Source of the DNA: Mesorhizobium sp. AR02
GTDB lineage: Bacteria; Pseudomonadota; Alphaproteobacteria; Rhizobiales; Rhizobiaceae
Assembly: GCF_024746835.1 (NCBI RefSeq)
Contig: NZ_CP080531.1
Coordinates: forward strand, 186,001 to 250,000
Length of the DNA stretch: 64,000 nt
Reading direction: 5' to 3'
Of the stretch, positions 35,748 through 45,250 are shown piece by piece. A model generated the notes under the pieces. It did no database searches, was not told the DNA's origin, and was given only the letters and a program-made list of their open reading frames with translations. A program made the position numbers and the translations under genes. Position 1 is the first letter of the stretch. Every line of letters starts with the position of its first letter.

Positions 35748-35943
35748 CAGCTTCCTCCTGAACGTGCAGCGGACAACGGCTACGAACAGTGGCTGTTCCG
35801 AGCGGCACCACAGGTAAGACCATTGCATTTTACGGTCAGACTAAAGTCCGGGGCTGTACCGGACCGAAGCCCAGCCCGGGAACGTTTGCGCTGCGGCTCT
35901 GTTCGGTTGCTGGACCCGAAGATAATCAAATGAGCGGAACTGG

Positions 35944-36171
35944 ATGAACGCCACCATGTCGAACAGCGAGACCGCAAGATCCGATGCTCTGGGGACGCGC
36001 GTAGCCGACCTCAAGTGCAGGATGCAGGAAGCCCGGATTACCATGAGCGAAATGAAGACCTTCCAAAAGGTCGCAGCCATGATGGTCGACGGACGAGGAA
36101 GCATCGATGGCGACGATTTGATCGCCGCGTCCTTCGTTGCCGATACGTTGCTTCACGAGAAAACGCTCTGA
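35944..36171 (+). CDS. Hypothetical protein, 75 residues
   Basis: Small soluble protein of 75 residues (or 71 from the ATG at 35956), rich in helix-forming residues (LGTRVADLKCRMQEARITMSEMKTFQKVAAMMVDG). No signal or membrane segment is visible and no family is recognised. It ends 4 bases before the start of the next gene, so the two probably form an operon. The ribosome site is weak, and the call rests on composition and spacing. Confidence 0.5.
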   Translation: MNATMSNSETARSDALGTRVADLKCRMQEARITMSEMKTFQKVAAMMVDGRGSIDGDDLIAASFVADTLLHEKTL

Positions 36172-36175
36172 GACC

Positions 36176-36613
36176 ATGCGGACAATCAGCAAGCTTTTTG
36201 AGTCCCATGCCGAAGCCGCCCGGGTTGCTGGACAACTGGTGGCGGTCGGTGTTCCTCGCGTTCAGATTGCCATTATCGGGCCCTACCAGGACGAGGTCGG
36301 GTTTCTGAGGACTCCGTGTGTCCTCCTTGGCGCCGTCGGTGCGGTATTGGCCTGCCTGAGCGTCATGATCGTCTACGGCGCCGATCCGTTTCCGGCAGGA
36401 CTATCGGCAAGAGCACTGATTTGCGCGATCTGCGGCGGCGGTGCCGGCGGGTTGCTCGGAGCATTCATCACGGCTGCCACAAAGCTGGATGATCGGAGCG
36501 TTGCCGAGCGAATCGTTCTGGTGACCGCGCATGTCGATGACCATGAGACTGACATCGCCCAGGCAGTGCTCGGCGGTTGCGCTCCCACCGCATTCATCGC
36601 AGCAGCGGCGTGA
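36176..36613 (+). CDS. Membrane protein with a general stress protein 17M-like N-terminal domain
   Basis: A 145-residue protein. Residues 1-40 (TISKLFESHAEAARVAGQLVAVGVPRVQIAIIGP) resemble the general stress protein 17M-like (YflT) domain, which is a small alpha/beta unit. The middle has two hydrophobic, Gly-rich stretches (about 48-66 and 78-98) that look like a membrane hairpin. The C-terminus returns to a beta-alpha unit (ERIVLVTAHVDDHE) that could pair with the first. Similar proteins are linked to general stress in soil bacteria. It follows the 75-residue gene with 4 bases between. Confidence 0.7.
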   Translation: MRTISKLFESHAEAARVAGQLVAVGVPRVQIAIIGPYQDEVGFLRTPCVLLGAVGAVLACLSVMIVYGADPFPAGLSARALICAICGGGAGGLLGAFITAATKLDDRSVAERIVLVTAHVDDHETDIAQAVLGGCAPTAFIAAAA

Positions 36614-36818
36614 GTTCCGGGGAAACTGAACGAAGGGCGCGGTACGAAGGCCGGGTTGCCACAACCAGCACGAGCCGCTGAGATTGCACCGTTGGCCAAG
36701 GGCCGCCGAAAGGCCGGCCCGGCGTCAACCGAGACGGACTCTCTCCGTTTCCAGGGATTGAATTTAGACACTCGACGGATACCAACTTCGAATGACCGAG
36801 AACGTTCCCATATCGGCT

Positions 36819-36856
36819 GGAAACCCCCTGTGTGTTCATGCTCCCACAGGGTTTCC
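36819..36856. repeat. Bulged inverted repeat
   Basis: GGAAACC...CTGTG pairs with CACAG...GGTTTCC around a 12-base loop with a 2-base bulge. No T run follows. It is the only structure I see between the stress-type membrane protein and the small lipoprotein (36614-36946). Confidence 0.35.
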
Positions 36857-36946
36857 GTCGCTAGCGCATCTTTGACGAAATAATCGTCGGCTCCAGATAG
36901 TTCGGTGGATATGATGAAGCCAGTGAACGGCGAGCTGGATGTGGAC

Positions 36947-37291
36947 ATGAATTTGATTTCAACGACAGCCTCGACATCGGCTCTTGTGATTGCGGTGCTT
37001 CTCGTTACCGGCTGCTCGTCGATCGGCAGGACGGTCGATCCGACGAAATACGACAAGATGACCTGTACAGAACTCAACAGCGCGCTGGGGACCAACGCCG
37101 GCGAGATCTCGCAAACAGCTATCACCCGCGGCAAGGTCGCCAACACCAGTGTTCCGCGCTGGCTGCTTGGCGGTTCGCGTGTAAAGACTGCGGTCGCCAA
37201 CCGTGAAACGGCCAGGATCGACCGGTTGAAGCAGGAGCAGGACACCATTGCCGCCACTCGCGCACGCAAGTGCCCGAGGTCGGCGGGTTGA
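36947..37291 (+). CDS. Small predicted lipoprotein
   Basis: Protein of 114 residues from the ATG at 36947. A signal peptide with hydrophobic core SALVIAVLLV ends in VTGC-SS, a plausible lipobox with Cys24 as lipidation site. The mature part (TCTELNSALG, then a basic helix with KTAVANRETARIDRLKQEQ) is likely helical and periplasmic. Alternative in-frame starts exist upstream (GTG 36905, ATG 36911/36914) but would put charged residues before the signal. No family is recognised. It converges with the peptide transporter operon. Confidence 0.65.
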   Translation: MNLISTTASTSALVIAVLLVTGCSSIGRTVDPTKYDKMTCTELNSALGTNAGEISQTAITRGKVANTSVPRWLLGGSRVKTAVANRETARIDRLKQEQDTIAATRARKCPRSAG

Positions 37292-37336
37292 GCGAACGGA
37301 CGCCGCCACGATGATTGCCTTACCTGAAGTGCCGTC

Positions 37337-38956
37337 TCACGCGCTCAGCCGGAAGCGCGTGACATCGATCGCCGCGGCCATCAGCGTCTGCGTGTAGACG
37401 TGCTGCGGATTGCTGAAGATCGCCTCTGTCGGCCCCTCTTCGACGATCTTGCCCTGCTTCATGACGATGATGTAGTCGGCCATGGCGCGCACGACCGAGA
37501 GATCGTGGCTGATGAACAAGTAGGACAGTTCATGGTCGGCCTGCAGCTTGCGCAGCAGTTCGACGATCTGTTTCTGCACCGAACGGTCGAGCGCCGAGGT
37601 CGGCTCGTCCAGCACGACCATCTTGGGCTTCAGGATCATGGCGCGGGCAATGGCGATGCGCTGCCGTTGCCCGCCGGAGAATTCGTGCGGGTAGCGGTTG
37701 CGGGCGTTGGGATCGAGGCCGACCTCAAGCAAGGCCTCGACCGCGCGCTGGTCGCGCTGTTTGCCCGAAAGGTTTGGCTCATGCACCAAGAGCCCCTCGG
37801 TGATGACCTGGCCAACGGTCATGCGTGGCGACAGCGAGCCGAACGGATCCTGGAAGACGAGTTGCATCTGGCGCCGCAGCGGCCGCATCTGCTGCCGGTC
37901 GGCCTGGGAAATGTCGCGATCGCCGAAACGAATAAGGCCGTCGCTCGGCAGCAGCCTCAGCAAGGCGCGGCCGAGCGTCGATTTGCCCGAGCCGGATTCG
38001 CCGACAATGCCGATGGTCTGGTTGCGCTGCAGCCGGATGGAAATGTCGTCGACGGCACGCAGCATCAGCGGCTCGCCGGCCAGAAACCCGCCGCCGATCC
38101 TGAAGGTCACTTCGACGTTCCGGCCTTCGAGCACCACGGGCGCATTGGCGGGCGGAGGCGCCTTGGTTCCCGTCGGCTCGGCCGCCAGCAGCATCTTGGT
38201 GTAGGCGTGCTGCGGGTTGGCGAAGATCGCTTCCGCCTCGCCTTCCTCGACGACCTCGCCCTGGCGCATGACATAGACCCGGTCGGCGAAGCGGCGGACG
38301 ATGCCAAGATCGTGGGTGATGAAGACGATCGCCATGCCAAGCTTGCGCTGCAGTTCGGCGAGCAGCATCAGGATCTGCGCCTGGATGGTGACGTCGAGCG
38401 CCGTGGTCGGCTCGTCGGCGATCAATATGTCGGGGTCGTTGGCGAGTGCCATGGCGATCATCACGCGCTGGCGCTGGCCGCCGGACATTTCATGCGGATA
38501 CGATTTCATCCGCCGCTCCGGATCGGGGATATGCACGAGGCGTAAAAGCTTGAGCGCCTCTTCGCGTGCCTCGGCGGCATTGAGGCCGCGATGCCGGCGG
38601 ATCGGTTCGATCAGCTGGTTGCCGATCGAATAGAGCGGATCGAGCGAGGTCATCGGCTCCTGGAAGATCATGCTGATCTTGGCGCCGCGGACCTTGTTCA
38701 GGTCGGATTTGCTCAGTGTCAGCAGGTTGCGGCCGCGATAGTCGACGCTGCCGGTGGCTTCGCCATTCGAAGCCAGCAGGCTCATCGCCGCCATCATCGT
38801 CTGGCTCTTGCCGGAGCCGGACTCGCCGACCACGGCAACTGTCTCGCCCGCATTGACGTGGATGTTGATGCCCTTCACCGCTTCGACGGCACCGTCGAGC
38901 GTGCGGAAGCGGACGCGCAAATCCTTGACGCTGAGGATCGTTTCGGGAGTGGCCAT
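37337..38956 (-). CDS. Oligopeptide ABC transporter, fused double ATP-binding protein
   Basis: A 539-residue protein in which the two ATPases of an Opp/Dpp importer are joined in one chain. The first unit has Walker [11 protein letters not shown], signature [12 protein letters not shown] and Walker [13 protein letters not shown]. The second has [24 protein letters not shown] and [11 protein letters not shown]. This resembles YejF-type proteins. The ATG at 38956 ([10 protein letters not shown]) lies 1 base after the OppC-type stop, so an upstream ATG at 38977 is not used. It is the last gene of the operon. Confidence 0.94.
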   Translation of the reverse strand: MATPETILSVKDLRVRFRTLDGAVEAVKGINIHVNAGETVAVVGESGSGKSQTMMAAMSLLASNGEATGSVDYRGRNLLTLSKSDLNKVRGAKISMIFQEPMTSLDPLYSIGNQLIEPIRRHRGLNAAEAREEALKLLRLVHIPDPERRMKSYPHEMSGGQRQRVMIAMALANDPDILIADEPTTALDVTIQAQILMLLAELQRKLGMAIVFITHDLGIVRRFADRVYVMRQGEVVEEGEAEAIFANPQHAYTKMLLAAEPTGTKAPPPANAPVVLEGRNVEVTFRIGGGFLAGEPLMLRAVDDISIRLQRNQTIGIVGESGSGKSTLGRALLRLLPSDGLIRFGDRDISQADRQQMRPLRRQMQLVFQDPFGSLSPRMTVGQVITEGLLVHEPNLSGKQRDQRAVEALLEVGLDPNARNRYPHEFSGGQRQRIAIARAMILKPKMVVLDEPTSALDRSVQKQIVELLRKLQADHELSYLFISHDLSVVRAMADYIIVMKQGKIVEEGPTEAIFSNPQHVYTQTLMAAAIDVTRFRLSA

Positions 38957-38957
38957 G

Positions 38958-40079
38958 TCAGCGATCTCTCGGGTCAAGTGCGTCGCGCAAGCCGTCGCCG
39001 ACGAAATTGAGCGCGAACAGCGTCGAGACGAGGAAGAAGGCGGGGAACAGAAGCAGCCAGTTGGCTGTGCCGATGTTCTTGGCGCCGACCGAAATCAGCA
39101 CGCCCCAGCTGGTCATCGGCTCCTGCACGCCGAGGCCGAGGAACGACAGGAAACTCTCCAGGATGATGACCTGCGGCACCAGCAGCGTCATGTAGATCAC
39201 CACCGGGCCGAGCAGATTGGGGATGACATGGCGCAGCAGGATGCCGCGCTGGCCGACGCCCATGGCTTCCGCCGCCTGGACATATTCCTGGCGGCGGATC
39301 GACAATGCCTGGCCGCGCACGATACGGGCCATGTCGAGCCACAGCACCGCCCCGACCGCCAGGAACATCAGCACGAAGTTGCGGCCGAAGAACACCACCA
39401 GCATGATGACGAAGAAGATGAACGGCAAGGAGTAGAGCACATCGACGATGCGCATCATCACCTCGTCGATCTTGCCGCCGGAAAAGCCGGCGGCGGCGCC
39501 ATAGATCACCCCGATCACCACCGCCACAACGCCCGCGAGCAGGCCGATGGCCAGCGAGATGCGCCCGGCCATCAGCGTGCGCGAGAGAAGATCGCGGCCG
39601 GTATTGTCGGTGCCGAACAGGAAATATTGCTGCTTGACCGATGTGCTCATCGTCACCTCGAGGCCGTCGGGTGACTTGCTCTCGATCTTGGTGTCGTCAA
39701 AGGCATCGGAACGGTCGAGGTAGCGGATGTTGCGATCATCGATCGGCTTGGTCGAAGTGACGGTGACTGTGACGCGGCTGCCTTCCTGATGCCACTCCTT
39801 GAGGTCGACCCGCATGCGCTTGATGGCGTCCGTGAGTGCCCCCTGGATCATATCTGGCTTCGGATAGGCCGACAGGCTTGGCGGCATGCGGACATAGTCG
39901 GCATAGATGGTCGTGTACTGATGCGGCACGAACCAGGGTCCGAACACGCTGACGAGCCCGATCAAGGCGAGATAATAGAGGCTGAACATGGCGGCGCGGT
40001 TGGCCTTGAGCCGCGCCCAGGCATCGCCCCAGAGCGAACGGCCAACGATGGCGGGAGCTGTGGCTGCGATGTCAGTCAT
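38958..40079 (-). CDS. Oligopeptide ABC transporter permease (OppC type)
   Basis: Inner-membrane permease of 373 residues, longer than typical DppC because of a periplasmic insertion after the first membrane helix (about residues 55-150, with WFVPHQYTTIYADYVRMPPS). Further helices lie at about 175-365. The EAA loop is AAEAMGVGQRGILLRHVIPNLLGP. It pairs with the OppB-type permease, whose stop it overlaps by 8 bases. The long insertion is characteristic of OppC/YejE-type permeases for peptides or peptide-like compounds. Confidence 0.93.
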   Translation of the reverse strand: MTDIAATAPAIVGRSLWGDAWARLKANRAAMFSLYYLALIGLVSVFGPWFVPHQYTTIYADYVRMPPSLSAYPKPDMIQGALTDAIKRMRVDLKEWHQEGSRVTVTVTSTKPIDDRNIRYLDRSDAFDDTKIESKSPDGLEVTMSTSVKQQYFLFGTDNTGRDLLSRTLMAGRISLAIGLLAGVVAVVIGVIYGAAAGFSGGKIDEVMMRIVDVLYSLPFIFFVIMLVVFFGRNFVLMFLAVGAVLWLDMARIVRGQALSIRRQEYVQAAEAMGVGQRGILLRHVIPNLLGPVVIYMTLLVPQVIILESFLSFLGLGVQEPMTSWGVLISVGAKNIGTANWLLLFPAFFLVSTLFALNFVGDGLRDALDPRDR

Positions 40080-40995
40080 AGCGCACCCTCGGGTCGACGA
40101 CCGCGTACATGACGTCGACGATCAGGTTGAAGACGATGGTGAAGATAGCGATCACCACCACCGTTCCCATCACAAGCGTGTAGTCGCGGTTGAGCGCGGC
40201 ATCGACGAAATAGCGGCCGACGCCGGGAATGGAGAAGATCGTCTCGACGATGACCGATCCGGTCAACAGGGCCGCCGCCGCCGGGCCGGTGAACGAGACG
40301 ATCGGCAGGATGGCGCCGCGCAGGGCGTGCTTGACCACCACCGACCAGTCGGAAAGGCCGAGCGCGCGTGCGGTGCGGATATGATGGGAGCGCAGCGACT
40401 CGATCATCGAACCGCGCATGAGGCGGGCAACGATGGCGATCTGCGGCAGAGCCAGCGTCAGCACCGGGCCGACCTTGTTGATGAAGGCGCCGTCGCCCCA
40501 GCCGCCGATCGGCAACAGCTTCCAGGTCAGCCCGAACAGCAGCTGGATCAACGGCGCGATGACGAAGGTCGGGATGGTGCTGCCGGCCGTCGCCAGCGCA
40601 ATCACCGTATAGTCGCCAAGCTTGTTCTGGTTGAGCGCGGCGATGGTGCCGAGCACGGAACCGAGCAGCAGCGCCAGGATCAGCGCCGAGGCACCAAGCT
40701 GGACCGAAATGGGCAGGCCCTTGGCGAACAGTTCGGTGACGGTGAAATCCGGCATGTTGTAGCTCGGGCCGAAATTGCCGCGCAGCAAATTGCCGAGATA
40801 GTGGACATATTGCAGCCAGAGCGGATCGTTGAGGCCGAACTGGGCTTCAAGGTTGGCCTTGATCTCGGGGCTCAGCCCCCGCTCCTGGTTGAACGGACCG
40901 CCTGGCGCCACGCGCATCAGGAAGAACGCCATCGTCACGATGACGAACAGCGTCGGGATGGCGGTCAAAAGCCGCCGGAATACGTATCGCAGCAT
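40072..40995 (-). CDS. Oligopeptide ABC transporter permease (OppB type)
   Basis: Permease of 307 residues with about six membrane helices. The N-terminus MLRYVFRRLLTAIPTLFVIVTMAFFLMRVAPGGPF is the OppB/DppB signature helix. The EAA loop is RTARALGLSDWSVVVKHALRGAILP. It follows the binding-protein gene after 162 bases, an interval that holds a stable hairpin, and overlaps the OppC-type gene by 8 bases. Confidence 0.94.
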   Translation of the reverse strand: MLRYVFRRLLTAIPTLFVIVTMAFFLMRVAPGGPFNQERGLSPEIKANLEAQFGLNDPLWLQYVHYLGNLLRGNFGPSYNMPDFTVTELFAKGLPISVQLGASALILALLLGSVLGTIAALNQNKLGDYTVIALATAGSTIPTFVIAPLIQLLFGLTWKLLPIGGWGDGAFINKVGPVLTLALPQIAIVARLMRGSMIESLRSHHIRTARALGLSDWSVVVKHALRGAILPIVSFTGPAAAALLTGSVIVETIFSIPGVGRYFVDAALNRDYTLVMGTVVVIAIFTIVFNLIVDVMYAVVDPRVRYD

Positions 40996-41119
40996 CGGTG
41001 CCCCACTTGATCCGGAACACGCCCATCCAGTTGGACGATTGTGCTCCAGCCTTCAAATCTTCGCACCGGATTTTCCGAAAATCGATTGCGCTTCCCGGCC
41101 GATGCGATGGCAAACCAGC

Positions 41120-41146
41120 GCTGCCGCGCACCGAGTGCGCGGCAGC
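41120..41146 (-). terminator. Intercistronic hairpin between the oppA-type and oppB-type genes
   Basis: GCTGCCGCGCA pairs perfectly with TGCGCGGCAGC (11 bp, 5-base loop), starting 12 bases past the binding-protein stop. No T run follows, so it is more likely a partial terminator or an RNA-stabilising 3' structure. Either would allow more binding protein than permease to be made. Confidence 0.6.
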
Positions 41147-41157
41147 TTGGCCAGGGA

Positions 41158-42750
41158 TCAGTCCTTGCTGACGAAGCGCGACGGATGCACATCCATCACA
41201 TTGTCGACGAAGCCATGCAGCTTCGAGGAAACGATGTCGTGGTAGCTGTAGTAGAGCAGCGGGATCTGGCCGACATCGTCGACGAGAATGCGCTCGGCTT
41301 CGGAGAGCTCCTTCATGCGCTCCTCGGGCTTGCCGCCGGCGGCGGCCGCCTTGTCCATGGCCGCTTCGTATGGCGCGCTGTTGTAGTTCGAGTAGTTGTT
41401 GCCGCTCGCCTTGCGCGAAATGCCGAGGAAGGTTTCCGGATCCTTGTAGTCGGCGATCCAGGCGGCACGCGCCACGTCATAGTCGCCCTTCTGCTCCAGG
41501 AAGGAATAGTGGGTCTTGGTGTCGGTGTTGAGCAGCGTGACGTCGACGCCGAGCGGCTTCAGCTGCTCCTGGATGGCGACCGCGGTGTTCTTGTGGTTCT
41601 CCGAGGTGTTGTAGCGGATTTCCATCTTCAGCGGATGCTCGGGCGTGTAGCCGAGTTTCTCGAGGATCTTCTTGGCCGCGTCCTCACGGTCGATCTGCGG
41701 CATGTCGGCGTATTTGGCCATTGCGGGCGTGTAGCCCTCGATGCCGGGAGGCACCATCGAATAGCCGGGCAGCATCGAGTTCTGCCAGACCTTTTCGGCG
41801 ATGAAGTCACGGTCGATCGCCATCGAGATTGCGTTGCGCAGTTCAGGGTTGTTCCACGGCGCCTTGTCGGTCTTGATCGCATAATAGTAGGTGCCGAGAT
41901 ACGGGCCGACATGGATCTGGCCGCCGAACTTGGTCTTGAGGTCGGCAAGCTGTTCGGTCGGCAGATCGTCATAGCTGTCGAGTTCGCCGGCCTCGAAGCG
42001 CTTCATCGCCGATGAACGATCTTCGGTCGGGATGTAGTTGACCACGTCGAACTTGACGGTCGCGGCGTCCCAGAATTTCGGATTCTTGACCAGTTTCATG
42101 TGGTCGTTGGGAACCCATTCGGCCAGCGTATAGGCGCCATTCGAAACAAGATTGCCGGGCTTGATCCAGTCGGCGCCGAGCTTTTCGATCGAGGCTTTAC
42201 TGACCGGATAGGTCGCCTGATGGGTCAGCATCTCCAGGAAGTAAGGGGTCGGCGCCTTCAGCGTCACTTCCAGGGTGTTGGCGTCGATCGCCTTGACGCC
42301 CATGTCCTCGGGCTTGCCCTTCTTGGTGTTGAAATCCTCCGCACCCTTCACCGGATACAGCATCGAGGCGTATTCGGCGCCAGTTGCCGGGTCTTCCAGC
42401 CGGTGGAAGGCGTAGACGAAGTCGTCCGCCGTCACCGGGCTGCCGTCCGACCACTGGCCGTCCTTGCGCAGCTTGAAGGTGTAGACGGTGCCGTCATCCG
42501 ATACCGTCCAGCTTTCGGCGGCGCCCGGAATGAGGTTGGCCTTCTCGTCCTGCATGACGAGGCCCTGGAACAGGTCGCGCAAGACATTCGCTTCATAGAC
42601 CGTCGAGGTCTTGTGCGGGTCGACCGACTCCGATTCAGCGGCGGTGCCCCTGTTGTAGACGCTCTCGGCGAACGCTGGCGTGTAGAATGCGCCGGCGGCT
42701 ACCGCCATGGTGGTGGCGAATACCGTCGCCTTCAGCATGTTTTTCAGCAT
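41158..42750 (-). CDS. Oligopeptide ABC transporter substrate-binding protein (OppA type)
   Basis: Periplasmic binding protein of 530 residues, SBP_bac_5 family. A signal peptide covers about 1-28 (ends AFAES). The mature N-terminus has VYNRGTAAESESVDPHKTST and LPGAAESWTVSDDGTVYTFKL-like features typical of OppA/MppA. It would bind oligopeptides or murein peptides and hand them to the permeases downstream. It is the first and probably best expressed gene of the operon. The upstream region to 43033 holds a dyad GATTGAC-cctaa-GTCAATC (42902-42920), a candidate operator. Confidence 0.94.
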   Translation of the reverse strand: MLKNMLKATVFATTMAVAAGAFYTPAFAESVYNRGTAAESESVDPHKTSTVYEANVLRDLFQGLVMQDEKANLIPGAAESWTVSDDGTVYTFKLRKDGQWSDGSPVTADDFVYAFHRLEDPATGAEYASMLYPVKGAEDFNTKKGKPEDMGVKAIDANTLEVTLKAPTPYFLEMLTHQATYPVSKASIEKLGADWIKPGNLVSNGAYTLAEWVPNDHMKLVKNPKFWDAATVKFDVVNYIPTEDRSSAMKRFEAGELDSYDDLPTEQLADLKTKFGGQIHVGPYLGTYYYAIKTDKAPWNNPELRNAISMAIDRDFIAEKVWQNSMLPGYSMVPPGIEGYTPAMAKYADMPQIDREDAAKKILEKLGYTPEHPLKMEIRYNTSENHKNTAVAIQEQLKPLGVDVTLLNTDTKTHYSFLEQKGDYDVARAAWIADYKDPETFLGISRKASGNNYSNYNSAPYEAAMDKAAAAGGKPEERMKELSEAERILVDDVGQIPLLYYSYHDIVSSKLHGFVDNVMDVHPSRFVSKD

Positions 42751-42901
42751 GAAGTTCTCCCTGTCGGCGCTGCCGTCGGCGCGCCTTTTCGTGTTGACGC
42801 CCCGGAACCGATGTCTGGCCCCTTTGAGCGCGCCGCCGGTTCCCTCCGGCAGCTGGTGGCAGGAGACTAGACAGGAGGTAAGCTCTTTTCAACCGAGTAC
42901 T

Positions 42902-42920
42902 GATTGACCCTAAGTCAATC
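42902..42920. promoter_or_regulatory. Dyad upstream of the peptide transporter operon
   Basis: GATTGAC and GTCAATC are perfect inverted repeats with a 5-base spacer, about 150 bases ahead of the binding-protein start. They may bind a regulator of the divergent peptide transporter or TadE genes. No regulator gene is adjacent, so the assignment is tentative. Nothing else was seen in 42751-43033. Confidence 0.4.
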
Positions 42921-43033
42921 CTCAGAATCGAAGAAGCAACGGCTAAATTAGAGCGGCGCTTTCAATCGCGCGCATCCTCAGGTTGTACCTGGAGTTTTCG
43001 CTTTCTGCATGCGAACTTTGGCATGTTGGCAGC

Positions 43034-43480
43034 ATGGTTCAGAACCTCATTTCCAGGGTCCGAAGACGCGCGTTCCGAACAGACAATTCGGGAACTTCAG
43101 CGGTCGAGTTCGCTCTGCTGTCGCCGCTTTTTATCCTTCTTCTACTCGGAATGGTTGCGTATGGCATCTATTTTGGCGCTGCCAACTCGATCCAGCAGAT
43201 CGCGGCGGATGCCGCGCGGACGGCCATAGCCGGCTTGAACCAGACCGAGCGGCAGACCCTCGTGGCTGCCTTCCTCACCAACAACGCCAGTGGCTACCCC
43301 TTCGTGGACGCCAGCAAACTGACCTACCAGGCCAATGACAGCGTGGCCGATGGAAGCCAGTTCGTGGTGTCCATCTCGTACGATGCCCGCAACCTGCCGA
43401 TCTGGAATCTCTTCCCGGGCATAGCCATGCCGGGGACCACCATCAAGCGTCAGTCAACCATCAGGGTCGGGGGTATCTAA
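43034..43480 (+). CDS. TadE-family pilus assembly protein
   Basis: Protein of 148 residues with a short basic N-terminus (RVRRRAFRTDNSG), the TadE motif GTSAVEFALLSPLFILLLLGMVAYG (about 20-44, in pieces FALLSPLFILL) and a periplasmic C-terminal domain. TadE-like pseudopilins are cut by a prepilin peptidase and help assemble Flp pili or a surface complex. The start at 43034 (MVQNLISRV) is preferred over 42983, which would lack this basic N-terminus. The stop is immediately followed by the ATG of the TadG-like gene. Confidence 0.88.
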   Translation: MVQNLISRVRRRAFRTDNSGTSAVEFALLSPLFILLLLGMVAYGIYFGAANSIQQIAADAARTAIAGLNQTERQTLVAAFLTNNASGYPFVDASKLTYQANDSVADGSQFVVSISYDARNLPIWNLFPGIAMPGTTIKRQSTIRVGGI

Positions 43481-45250
43481 ATGCTGCAGCGTGCGGGCAA
43501 GGGCATCGGCCGGCTTGCACGGTCGATGCTGGGAGACAGGAAGGCGAACTTCGCCGTCATGACCGCACTGAGCGCGCCGGTCGCGCTGGCGCTGGCCGCG
43601 GTGGCCATAGACGAGGCCTCCATCTACGCCGAGCGCCGGCAAGCTCAGGCGATGGTCGACCTGGCGGCGATCACCGCCGCCTCGAACATCACCAATGTCA
43701 ACACGGCGGTCGTCACCACGCTCACCGACAACGGCATGCCAGGTGTCGTCGTTCAAGCTTCGGGCCAGACCATTCCCCCAGCCGTCGGGAAAACGGTGGT
43801 GACGGTCACGCAAGGCCGATATGCCTCAACGACCACCAATGTCACCCAGCGCTTCCAGGCGGGCGTGACACCTTACAATGCTGTGCGTGTCACGCTGACG
43901 AAAATCCCCGCCCGCTATTTCGCGAGCTCCATCATCCCCAGTCCGGTTATCGGTACCCAGGCCACGGCCAGCATGACGCCGCAGGCGACATTCTCGGTCG
44001 GATCGAGACTGCTCAGCGTCAATGGCGGCATCCTCAACGCTCTTCTGAGCGGACTTCTCGGCGGCAACATCTCGCTCAGCGTCATGGACTATAACGGGCT
44101 GATCTCGGCTGATGTCAGCGTGCTTTCCTTCATCAATGCGCTCGCCACACAACTGAACATCACGGCCGGCACCTATTCGGACGTGCTGGCCTCGAAGGCG
44201 ACCGTCGGCCAGATCGCCACCGCCATGGCCAACGTTCCCGGCCTCGGCAATACGGCCAAGGGCGCCCTGCAGACCATCGCCTCCAAGTCGACCAGCACGG
44301 TCAAGATCCCGCTCAGCAGTCTTGTCGACCTCGGTTCCGTCGGCAGCCTGGGTCTCGGGCAACAGCCGTCCGGCCTCGGCGTCGACGCAAGCGCCATGGG
44401 GATGCTGACCGCCGCTGCCGTGCTCGCGAACGGCACCAACCAGGCCGCGGTCAATCTCGGCGCCACCATCCCGGGGCTGCTCAACACCCAGCTCAGCATC
44501 GCCATCGGCCAGCCGGCGCAATCCTCGCCCTGGCTGGCGATCGATGGCATTGGCACTGTCGTGCGGACTGCCCAGACGCGCATCAAGCTGACAGCCTCCG
44601 TCGGTGTCGGCACGCCCGGCCTCGGCGGCGGCATCAGCCTGCTGGCCGTCAATCTGCCGCTCAATGTGGAAGTTGCCTACGCCGAAGCGAAGCTGACCGA
44701 CATCACCTGCCCGACAGGCCCTTCCAGCATCAGCGTTTCCATCGCCGCGCACCCGGGTATTGCCCAGCTGAACCTGGCTAACAGCAACAATCCCTCCGGC
44801 TTCGCCGATTTCAGCCAGCCGCAGACCTTCACCGACGCCGAGATCGCCGATGTGAGCCTCCATCTGCTGCTGATCAACATCCCGCTGATCCAGGTGATGG
44901 GTTCTGCCGCGACCGCGATCACCAACAACAGCCCGCAGACCCTGACCTTCAATGCGACAGATATCGCCAACAAGACGATCAAGACCGTTTCGACGCGCAA
45001 CATCTCGCAGTCGCTCACCACGTCGCTGGTCAACAACCTGTCGCTTTCGGCCAACCTGCTTGGTCTCGGCATCGATCTCACCGCCCTGCTCGGAACGGTC
45101 AAACCCGCAGTGGTGACCCTGCTCAACACCGTGACGGCGCCCGTCGACGACTTGCTCTACAATGTGCTGTCCGCCCTGGGTGTCGGTGTCGGCCAGGCCG
45201 ACGTGCGTGTCACCGGGGCGACCTGCGGACGCGCCGTGCTGGTTCAGTAG
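43481..45250 (+). CDS. TadG-like pilus assembly protein
   Basis: Protein of 589 residues with an N-terminal hydrophobic segment of the TadE/G type (NFAVMTALSAPVALALAAVAIDEASIYAERRQAQ, in the first 60 residues) and a long, Thr/Ser/Asn-rich periplasmic part. That part includes repeated low-complexity segments and a Cys-containing tail (TCPTGPSSISV, TGATCGRAVLVQ). It starts directly after the TadE stop codon. No CpaA-F or TadZABC genes are in the window, so this pair stands alone, at a distance from any secretion machine. Confidence 0.85.
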   Translation: MLQRAGKGIGRLARSMLGDRKANFAVMTALSAPVALALAAVAIDEASIYAERRQAQAMVDLAAITAASNITNVNTAVVTTLTDNGMPGVVVQASGQTIPPAVGKTVVTVTQGRYASTTTNVTQRFQAGVTPYNAVRVTLTKIPARYFASSIIPSPVIGTQATASMTPQATFSVGSRLLSVNGGILNALLSGLLGGNISLSVMDYNGLISADVSVLSFINALATQLNITAGTYSDVLASKATVGQIATAMANVPGLGNTAKGALQTIASKSTSTVKIPLSSLVDLGSVGSLGLGQQPSGLGVDASAMGMLTAAAVLANGTNQAAVNLGATIPGLLNTQLSIAIGQPAQSSPWLAIDGIGTVVRTAQTRIKLTASVGVGTPGLGGGISLLAVNLPLNVEVAYAEAKLTDITCPTGPSSISVSIAAHPGIAQLNLANSNNPSGFADFSQPQTFTDAEIADVSLHLLLINIPLIQVMGSAATAITNNSPQTLTFNATDIANKTIKTVSTRNISQSLTTSLVNNLSLSANLLGLGIDLTALLGTVKPAVVTLLNTVTAPVDDLLYNVLSALGVGVGQADVRVTGATCGRAVLVQ

